Shown here piece after piece: positions 7,918 to 13,271 of a DNA stretch of 17,672 nt (within the stretch, counting starts at the first letter, position 1; the number at the start of each line of letters is the position of its first letter). Both the position numbers and the translations under genes were made by a program. The notes under the pieces were generated by a model. That model made no database searches. It was not told the DNA's origin and saw only the letters and a program-made list of their open reading frames with translations. Source of the DNA: JBBRHH01 sp038222915 (GTDB lineage Bacteria > Planctomycetota > Phycisphaerae > Tepidisphaerales > Tepidisphaeraceae); NCBI GenBank assembly GCA_038222915.1, contig JBBRHH010000051.1, forward strand, positions 1 through 17,672, given 5' to 3'.

Positions 7918-8087
7918 TACGCCGCAGCCGTGCCGTTATTCCATCGTCAACCGTCGGTTATTATCGGGCACATCGCATCGTCATCCGTCAGCCTTGCAGC
8001 GGGGGTCGCGTTATTAAAACCCATTGCGTTGGGGGCGACGCTTCAACTATCCTGCTGCGAGGACTTTCAACACTAAGGAGCCGAAAC
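7918..8087. other. Divergent intergenic region between marR and sodC
   Basis: This stretch carries the upstream regions of both the leftward efflux operon and the rightward sodC gene. For sodC an AAGGAG ribosome binding site is at 8075-8080. A TTGCGT (8024-8029) and AACTAT (8045-8050) pair is spaced at 15 bases, too short to trust as a promoter. No coding potential or repeat was seen. Confidence 0.5.
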
Positions 8088-8702
8088 ATGTCTAGCCGCG
8101 TTATTCGAACACTTCGAAATGCCGTTTTGTCGACAAGTGTAATACTGTGCGCAGCGTCGTGTGTGCGCGCCGCGGAGCCAGCACCTGGCGCGCCCGCGGC
8201 AGCCACCCCGGTCGGTCCGGTGGTTGTGAGCGCTGTTGCCGTTGTCCGCCCTCTGGGTACGGGCAAAGTGATGGGTGTGGTTCACTTCACCCCGGATGGC
8301 GCGAATAAGGTGAAAGTGGTCGCGGATATCACGGGGCTTGAGCCGGATTCGCAGCATGCGTTTCATATTCACGAATTTGGCGATTGCACCGACCCGGCCG
8401 GGAAGAGCGCGGGCGGGCACTACAACCCCGACAAGCATGAGCACGGCAAGCCAACCGACCCGGCGGACAAACGTCATCCAGGCGACATGGGAAACCTGAC
8501 GGCCGATGCGACCGGGAAGGCTCATCTCGAAGTGACTATGGATGGAATTTCGGTGAATGGCGTGACGGCGCCCATTCTTGGGCGCAGCATCATCATTCAC
8601 GCAAAGGCGGATGATTTTTCACAGCCGGTGGGCAATGCGGGCGACCGAATTGCGTGCGGCGTGATTGGTATTGCGCGGCCGGAACCGACGGCTGCGAAGT
8701 AA
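8088..8702 (+). CDS. sodC: Exported Cu/Zn superoxide dismutase
   Basis: Dismutates superoxide to hydrogen peroxide and oxygen outside the cytoplasm. It has 204 residues, with a signal peptide (about 1-28, ending VRA before AEPAP). Cys25 gives a weak alternative lipoprotein site. All metal ligands can be placed. Copper: His93 and His95 in FHIHEFGDC, bridging His111 in SAGGHYNP, and His171 in GRSIIIHAKADD. Zinc: His111, His119, His130 and Asp133 in HPGDMGN. Their spacings match the family closely. Cys100 and Cys190 (GDRIACGVIG) form the conserved disulfide. A strong AAGGAG site lies seven bases before the ATG. The gene stands alone, with the efflux operon diverging on its left and ycaQ converging six bases to its right. 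Confidence 0.95.
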   Translation: MSSRVIRTLRNAVLSTSVILCAASCVRAAEPAPGAPAAATPVGPVVVSAVAVVRPLGTGKVMGVVHFTPDGANKVKVVADITGLEPDSQHAFHIHEFGDCTDPAGKSAGGHYNPDKHEHGKPTDPADKRHPGDMGNLTADATGKAHLEVTMDGISVNGVTAPILGRSIIIHAKADDFSQPVGNAGDRIACGVIGIARPEPTAAK

Positions 8703-8708
8703 GCGTCG

Positions 8709-9929
8709 CTAGCTTTCGATTTTTACGCGATCTGCTCCAATCCAACTGGCGAGCCGTTCAACGCTTTTTTCAAAGGCGACGGCTCGCTTTTTCGTTGGCT
8801 TTGTGCCGGCTTCCCACCAGATTTTTCCGATCTTCAAGGTGCCGGTGGTTCGATCGAATTTTGGATCGGCCTTTCCGACGAATTTATCGCCGTCGAGGAT
8901 GGCCATGACGTAGTAGCCGTGGGTGCGCTGGGCGGCGGGGACGAAGCCTTCGAAGCGAAAATCGAAATTGAAAAGGCGTTTGGCGCGGGCGCGATCCCGG
9001 AGCACTGGATCGAAGGGACAGAGGAGGCGCATGCCCGTGGGTGGTTCAGTCAGACTTGCGATGCGCTTGTTCAGGTCGGGAAGGGCGTAGGCGAAGACGG
9101 GTTTTGATCCGTCGGCCGACTCCACCAGGACGCTGATCACTTCTGCGGAGGGCAGTTTTTCGTTTAGCCACGTTTTGACTTGAGTGATGGAGATGGCTCT
9201 CCAGAACTGGGCGATTTCGAGAACGGTGGCGGTTCCCAGTCGCTCGAGCGCCGTTCGGCAGGCCCAGTCGATGTGATGATCGGGGTCGGGTTTTTCGAGG
9301 GTCGCGTGCTTTGGGACGACGCGCTGCGTCAGGTCGTAGACTTTGTGGAAGTTCTTGCGGGCGGCGACGTGGAGAACGCCGATCCGCCAGAGGTAATCGA
9401 GGGCGACTTTCTGGGGTTTCCATCCCCACCAGCTGCTTTTGCTTCCTTCGCGGCTGTGTTCGAAATCGCGGCTGGAAAGGGGGCCTTCGCGGTCGATCCT
9501 CTTGAGGACGGCATCGACGATCGCGTCGGCTTTGTCGCCGAGATGCTTGCGGTGCCAACTGCTGGCGCGATAGCGCTCGAAGCGGAAGTGCCAGTGCGGG
9601 TACCACTTGAGCGGGATAATTGAGGCATCGTGGGTCCAGTGTTCGAAGAGCTTGCGATCGCGTTCGGTTGCGCGGGCCAGTAGGACGGGTCGATAGCGCG
9701 GTAGGCGACCTGCGAGGATCAAGTGATGGGCGCGTTCGACAGTGCTGATGGTGTCGATCTGCACGAAGCCCATTTTCTCGATGATCTGCGTAACGGTTCG
9801 CGATGTTGGGGTAGCGGAACTTGCCTGATCAATGTTCAGGCCTTGCGCGTCGAGCAGGAGATGCCGCGCGGTGGCGGCGGAAATGATGGGCAGGACCTTT
9901 GGATCAATCAATTGCGACTGCTTAGGCAT
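8709..9929 (-). CDS. YcaQ/AlkX-family winged-helix DNA glycosylase (HTH_42)
   Basis: Member of the HTH_42 family, whose characterised members unhook DNA interstrand crosslinks and remove bulky alkylated bases. The protein has 406 residues. The catalytic segment reads FVQIDTISTVERAHH, with the QxD motif at Gln57 and Asp59 as in E. coli YcaQ. The C-terminal hallmarks are present: LLCPFDPVLRDRARAKRLFN, then FEGFVPAAQRTHGYYVMAIL, then VGKADPKFDR. The start is put at the ATG at 9929 (MPKQSQ), which brings the length close to the family norm. An ATG at 10022 would add 31 residues that look non-conserved. It is probably its own unit: the gap to the response regulator upstream is 275 bases. The true substrate is not known from sequence. 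Confidence 0.88.
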   Translation of the reverse strand: MPKQSQLIDPKVLPIISAATARHLLLDAQGLNIDQASSATPTSRTVTQIIEKMGFVQIDTISTVERAHHLILAGRLPRYRPVLLARATERDRKLFEHWTHDASIIPLKWYPHWHFRFERYRASSWHRKHLGDKADAIVDAVLKRIDREGPLSSRDFEHSREGSKSSWWGWKPQKVALDYLWRIGVLHVAARKNFHKVYDLTQRVVPKHATLEKPDPDHHIDWACRTALERLGTATVLEIAQFWRAISITQVKTWLNEKLPSAEVISVLVESADGSKPVFAYALPDLNKRIASLTEPPTGMRLLCPFDPVLRDRARAKRLFNFDFRFEGFVPAAQRTHGYYVMAILDGDKFVGKADPKFDRTTGTLKIGKIWWEAGTKPTKKRAVAFEKSVERLASWIGADRVKIES

Positions 9930-10204
9930 ACCGGAAGCTCTCACTGAAGACGCTTTTACAGGGACAGGGCTGAGTGTAGCTTCTCTGAAGACTATCTTCC
10001 TGTTCGCTATCAGGAGGATCATGAGGCGAGCATTTTTTGGGATGGTAATAGTTGTTGTCGCTGCGCACCGCGGGTGACGAGATCAAGATCCGACCATGGA
10101 CGATCAGGGCACGAACCTCATTGATAAGAATGGGGATATCGCGTGGTCCGACCTGAACGAGATTCATCCAACGCAGTTGGACCAGAACGACCCGATGAGC
10201 ACGT
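9930..10204. other. Intergenic region between the response regulator and ycaQ
   Basis: No recognised gene lies in these 275 bases. An imperfect direct repeat ending in CTGAAGAC occurs at 9936-9951 and 9978-9992, 42 bases apart, just upstream of the ycaQ start. Two weak short frames compete further right. One, on the plus strand, is open from 10078 with an ATG at 10096 and a stop at 10224. The other, on the minus strand, crosses the whole gap with an ATG at 10167. Neither matches a family I know, and neither has a convincing ribosome binding site. A plus-strand AGGAGG at 10012 is only three bases from an ATG and leads to an 18-residue frame. Confidence 0.4.
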
Positions 10205-10882
10205 TTAGTTGCGTTCTTCGATGACGTAGCCAACGCCGCGGACGGTGTGAACGAGCTTGGTCTTGAAAGGATCGTCGACCTTGGCGCGCAGACGGCGGAC
10301 CTGGACGTCGACGATGTTGGAATCGGTGTCGAAGTTGACGTCCCAGACCTGCTCCATAATCACGGTGCGCGACTGGAAGTTGCCTGCATTGCGAAGCAGG
10401 AAGAGGAGCAGGTCGAATTCCTTTACGGTCAGCTCGATGTACTTGCCGGCGCGGGTGACGCGCCGACGGGTTACGTCGACCTCGAGGTCGCCGACCGACA
10501 GCTTGTCGGCCAGTGGGAGCGGCGGGCGGCGTCGGAGCAGTGAACGGACCCGCGCGAGCAGCTCGGTGAACGCAAACGGCTTGATCAGATAATCGTCGGC
10601 GCCGAGGTTCAAGCCTTTGACGCGATCTTCCACGGCATCCCTGGCGGTGAGGAAAAGAACCGGCATTTCCTTGCCGGCTTTGCGAAGCTCTTCCAGCACC
10701 GACCAGCCGTCCTTGTCGGGCAGCATGACGTCCAAGAGGACCAAATCGTATGAAGCGGTGGTAGCCATTCGCAGGCCGTCGGCCGCCGTGTTCGCGGTAT
10801 CGACCAGGAAAGTATTCTCGGTCAGTCCTCTGGACAGGTAGTCAGATGTTTTCTCGTCATCTTCGATGATCAGAATTCGCAC
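10205..10882 (-). CDS. OmpR/CusR-type two-component response regulator (orphan)
   Basis: DNA-binding response regulator of 225 residues. The receiver domain (1-115) has its full active site: Asp8 and Asp9, phospho-acceptor Asp51 in LLLDVMLPDKDGW, Thr79 in LFLTARD and Lys101 in YLIKPF. The winged-helix effector domain (about 125-222) has the OmpR pattern LTVKEFDLLLFLL, NIVDVQVRRLRAKV and VHTVRGVGYVIEE. The GTG start at 10882 gives the canonical MRILIIEDDE opening, although no clear ribosome binding site precedes it. The closest named groups are CusR, CopR and MprA, often metal or envelope stress regulators. No histidine kinase gene is adjacent on either side, so the partner must be elsewhere and the signal is unknown. 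Confidence 0.95.
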   Translation of the reverse strand: MRILIIEDDEKTSDYLSRGLTENTFLVDTANTAADGLRMATTASYDLVLLDVMLPDKDGWSVLEELRKAGKEMPVLFLTARDAVEDRVKGLNLGADDYLIKPFAFTELLARVRSLLRRRPPLPLADKLSVGDLEVDVTRRRVTRAGKYIELTVKEFDLLLFLLRNAGNFQSRTVIMEQVWDVNFDTDSNIVDVQVRRLRAKVDDPFKTKLVHTVRGVGYVIEERN

Positions 10883-10920
10883 AATCTGAACAATAGTAAA
10901 TCGAACATGATGGGAAGATG

Positions 10921-10947
10921 GCGAACCCGCCTGCCCGGCCGGTTCGC
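10921..10947 (-). terminator. Inverted repeat downstream of the pilin gene, possible weak terminator
   Basis: GCGAACC (10921-10927) and GGTTCGC (10941-10947) form a perfect seven-pair stem with a 13-base GC-rich loop, 17 bases after the pilin stop and before the response regulator start. No T tract follows on the minus strand, so it could be a weak terminator, an mRNA-stabilising 3' stem or a protein site. Confidence 0.3.
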
Positions 10948-10963
10948 ATCAGTCCAGTCGGAA

Positions 10964-11134
10964 TCAGAGGATCTCGCGGATGCCAGTCCACTTGGCGACG
11001 ACGTGCGGCGCAAAGGCGGTAAGGGCGATCAAGGCGCCGATGACAAGGAGCGAAAGAATGATGGCGTACTCGAGCACTTCCATGCCATGTTCGTCGTTGT
11101 TGAAGCGGGTCAAGAGTTTTTTGAAGGTGGACAT
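10964..11134 (-). CDS. Flp/Fap-type class IVb pilin
   Basis: Small pilin subunit of 56 residues, the usual Flp size. A basic, polar leader (MSTFKKLLTRFNNDEHG) ends in Gly17. A hydrophobic helix follows, beginning MEVLEYAIILSLLVIGAL, with Glu at +5 and Tyr at +6 after the Gly, which is the signature of Flp prepilins cut by TadV/CpaA-type peptidases. The remainder is a short amphipathic tail. The ATG at 11134 has a GGGAG ribosome binding site about seven bases upstream; a much longer in-frame extension upstream is not credible. Flp pilins assemble through the Tad machinery, but none of the tad genes is visible here, so the pilin is isolated. It may be one of several scattered Flp copies. Confidence 0.88.
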   Translation of the reverse strand: MSTFKKLLTRFNNDEHGMEVLEYAIILSLLVIGALIALTAFAPHVVAKWTGIREIL

Positions 11135-11470
11135 TGCATCTCCCGTGTGTTGGATCGATTGCGGTCGCCACGACATTTGGTGGCTGTTAAAACCGTCGAT
11201 CACTGTGGGGAAAAGATAGCCCAGGATTATTTGAAAGAGAGAAAATGCAAAGCAGGGATGTAGCCCATAAACTGTTTGGACGGGCGGCCGGTGCGGCTGT
11301 GCGGACTGTGACGGCGTCAGGAAGAAAACCACTTCGCGCTGACGATGAGGAGCGTGGGAAGTCGCGCCCAAAACGTCGTGAGCCCACCGGCTTAGCCCGG
11401 GCTGGGTGGGACCGGTAATCCCCGTTCTAGGCGAGAAGGTGTATTCGGCGGTTGCTGGGGAGCGGCACGG
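11135..11470. other. Divergent intergenic region between the pilin and iclR genes
   Basis: This gap separates two divergent genes. The part near the pilin (about 11180-11260) is AT-richer and would be its promoter or leader; on the minus strand a TTGCAT and a TAATCC are present at a poor 15-base spacing. Further out is a GC-rich set of inverted repeats (11381-11415). Frames of 60-70 codons here have no ribosome binding site and show no recognisable protein. Confidence 0.5.
11381..11415. repeat. GC-rich nested inverted repeat in the pilin leader region
   Basis: CCCACC (11383-11388) pairs with GGTGGG (11405-11410). The 16 bases between contain GGCT-T-AGCC (11389-11397) and the perfect ten-base palindrome AGCCCGGGCT (11394-11403), so alternative folds compete. 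No known riboswitch consensus is recognised. It could be a REP-like dispersed palindrome or a structured 5' leader of the pilin transcript. Confidence 0.4.
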
Positions 11471-11498
11471 TTGCACGATGGATCGAATGTGATATATT
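11471..11498 (+). promoter_or_regulatory. Promoter of the iclR operon with extended -10
   Basis: TATATT at 11493-11498 is preceded by TG plus one base (11490-11492), giving an extended -10. TTGCAC at 11471-11476 lies 16 bases upstream as a partial -35. The implied start of transcription is near 11505, leaving a leader of about 18 bases before the iclR ATG. Confidence 0.55.
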
Positions 11499-11528
11499 CC
11501 ATATCTGGAAACGATTCCGCTTATGGAA
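11497..11528. promoter_or_regulatory. Tandem palindromic operator, probable IclR autoregulatory site
   Basis: Four half-sites alternate regularly: TTCC (11497), GGAA (11507), TTCC (11515), GGAA (11525). They form two TTCC-N6-GGAA palindromes exactly 18 bases apart. The first overlaps the end of the -10 box and is a longer perfect repeat, TTCCA-TATC-TGGAA. The second covers the iclR start codon. GGAA/TTCC half-sites also occur in the known E. coli IclR site, although the spacing here differs. Binding would block the promoter. The assignment to this IclR protein is inferred from position. Confidence 0.5.
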
Positions 11529-12329
11529 CACGTGATTACTTCAAACAATCGAGTATCGTCAGGAGCGGCTTCCAATGAGGCCGGGCCGGTGCCGGCGTTG
11601 GAGCGGGGGCTGGATATTATCGAACATCTCAGCGGGTATGCGTCGGGGCTGACTCTTTCGGAATTGAGCGTCGCACTCCATTTACCGAAAAATGCGGTGT
11701 TTCGGATTGCGCATACCCTGGTGGCGCGTGGATATCTTGTGCGCGATGAACGAACGCTGGCTTTTCGGTTGACGACGAAACTGCTGTCGATTGGACAGCC
11801 GCGGCGGGGGGATGTGAGCGTTGTTGAATGCGCCTTGCCGTCGATGCGGGCACTGCGGGACCAGACGCGGGAGACGGTGCAGCTTGGGGTGCTGGTGGGC
11901 AACGAGGGGGTGATTGTGGAAAAGGCGGACGGGTTGCATCCGTTGCGGATTGCGGTGGATGCAGGGTTGCGATTCAAGCTTTACAACAATGCACCGGGGA
12001 AGGTGATGCTGGCTTATCAGGACGCAAAAACCCGCGATGAATTGATCGAGCAGATGGAACTTGTGTCGCACACTCCCCGTACGATCACGGACAAAGCGGA
12101 TCTTCGGCGGGAATGCGAGCGGATTGTGTCGCATGGTTTTGGATCGGATTGGGCGGAGGCGGATGAAGGCGTGCATTGCGTGGCGGCTCCAGTATTTGAT
12201 GGGTCACAGTTTGTTGCGGCGGTTTGGGTTTCTGCGCCGTCGCGGCGTATGCCACGCGAAACGTTTGCGGGGATTGGAAAATGGACGATGGGCGCGGCGG
12301 CGGAGATTTCCAGGCGTATACAGCAGTGA
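11523..12329 (+). CDS. IclR family transcriptional regulator
   Basis: Helix-turn-helix regulator of 268 residues with the standard two-domain layout. The winged DNA-binding domain (about 25-90) contains ALERGLDIIEHLSGYASGLT and LSELSVALHLPKNAVFRIAH. The effector-binding domain (about 100-265) has RETVQLGVLVGNEGVIVEKA and YNNAPGKVMLAY, and ends with VWVSAPSRRMP and GAAAEISRRIQ. The family senses small metabolites and usually controls adjacent catabolic genes and itself. The ATG at 11523 has only a weak GGAAACG upstream, but the leader is short and well defined by the promoter. It is the first gene of a rightward run with a secreted propeller, a PSD1 protein and a DUF1501 protein. The effector is unknown. 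Confidence 0.93.
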   Translation: MEHVITSNNRVSSGAASNEAGPVPALERGLDIIEHLSGYASGLTLSELSVALHLPKNAVFRIAHTLVARGYLVRDERTLAFRLTTKLLSIGQPRRGDVSVVECALPSMRALRDQTRETVQLGVLVGNEGVIVEKADGLHPLRIAVDAGLRFKLYNNAPGKVMLAYQDAKTRDELIEQMELVSHTPRTITDKADLRRECERIVSHGFGSDWAEADEGVHCVAAPVFDGSQFVAAVWVSAPSRRMPRETFAGIGKWTMGAAAEISRRIQQ

Positions 12330-12356
12330 GAGACTTTGGGGCGAAGGAACGAACGT

Positions 12357-13253
12357 ATGGGAAGCTATCGGTTGAACATTGCTGCACTGGTTGTGGTGGG
12401 GTTTTGCGCCGGTGGAGCGTTGGCGGCTGAGGATGCGCCGGCGGTCAAGCATCGGGTGTTGCTGGTGGCTTACGAGCATGGCAATAGCCGGTTGATGCAG
12501 GTGTCGGAAGATGGCAAGCTGGAATGGGAGCAGAAGCTGCCCGGGTTGACGGTGATGTTTCAGCCATTGAGCAACGGGAACATTGTTTATGCGCATGGCG
12601 GCAATCCGACCGGGGCGACGGAGCTGGATCGGGATCGAAAAGTGGTCTGGGATTTTGTCAGCAAGTCGACGGAGGTATTGAGTTGTGAGCGGCTGGCGAA
12701 TGGAAACACGCTCGTGGGGGAGCAGGGGCCTTGCAAGGCGACGGAAGTAAATGCGAAGGGGGAGATTGTGTCGAGCATTCCACTGACGGCCGGAAAGTTG
12801 CCGCACACGCAGGTTCGGCGTATCCATCAACTGGAGAACGGGCATGTGCTGGGGGCGCACGAGAGTGATGCGGCGGTGCGGGAAGTGGACCGCGATGGGA
12901 AGGTGGTGTGGGAGTACAAAGGGGTGGAAAATGTGTTTGAGGCGCTGCGGCTGAAAAACGGCAATACGCTGATCGGGTGTGGGACGCAAAAGCGGGTGAT
13001 TGAAGTTGATCCGGATGGGAAGACGGTGTGGGAACTGAAATCGGAAGACGTGCCGGATTTGAACCTGGCCTGGATCACGAGTCTGCAGGTCCTGCCCAAC
13101 GGGAATTATGTGATCGCGAATTTTTTGCGCGGGCACGAGGGGAAGGGTGCGCATGCTTTTGAGATTACGCACGACAAGAAAGTGGTGTGGCAGTTTGCCG
13201 ATCACAAGATGCTTGAGGCGCTGACGACGCTGTATGTTCTGGACGCGAAGTAA
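12357..13253 (+). CDS. Secreted repeat beta-propeller protein (PQQ/arylsulfotransferase-like repeats)
   Basis: Exported protein of 298 residues with a signal peptide (MGSYRLNIAALVVVGFCAGG, cut near ALAAEDA). The rest is at least five copies of a blade repeat of about 45-50 residues of the form L-NGNTLI-…-V-EVD-DGKVVWE. Clear copies include RLANGNTLVGEQGPC, VREVDRDGKVVWEYK, RLKNGNTLIGCGTQ and VIEVDPDGKTVWELK. This is a six- or seven-bladed propeller related to PQQ-like and arylsulfotransferase-like repeats. No catalytic or cofactor ligands could be assigned, so it may bind a ligand or act as a scaffold. The ATG at 12357 is chosen because of an AAGGAA site seven bases upstream. It starts 27 bases after iclR and ends 18 bases before the PSD1 gene, so it is probably in their operon. 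Confidence 0.85.
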   Translation: MGSYRLNIAALVVVGFCAGGALAAEDAPAVKHRVLLVAYEHGNSRLMQVSEDGKLEWEQKLPGLTVMFQPLSNGNIVYAHGGNPTGATELDRDRKVVWDFVSKSTEVLSCERLANGNTLVGEQGPCKATEVNAKGEIVSSIPLTAGKLPHTQVRRIHQLENGHVLGAHESDAAVREVDRDGKVVWEYKGVENVFEALRLKNGNTLIGCGTQKRVIEVDPDGKTVWELKSEDVPDLNLAWITSLQVLPNGNYVIANFLRGHEGKGAHAFEITHDKKVVWQFADHKMLEALTTLYVLDAK

Positions 13254-13271
13254 GTGAAGGATTGATACGCG

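Noticed and set aside
10012..10077. Perfect AGGAGG followed by an ATG and an 18-codon hydrophobic frame
   Set aside because: The spacing of three bases is too short for efficient initiation and the peptide matches nothing known.
11187..11387. 66-residue minus-strand frame in the pilin-iclR gap
   Set aside because: No ribosome binding site, low-complexity Ser/Arg/Ala content and no recognisable family.
11381..11430. Cyclic di-GMP or other known riboswitch upstream of the pilin
   Set aside because: The conserved GEMM bases are absent; only generic GC-rich palindromes are present.
11135..11977. Long minus-strand frame continuing upstream of the pilin start
   Set aside because: It crosses the iclR gene on the other strand and is low-complexity Arg/Ser/Pro; the pilin has its own ribosome binding site at the internal ATG.
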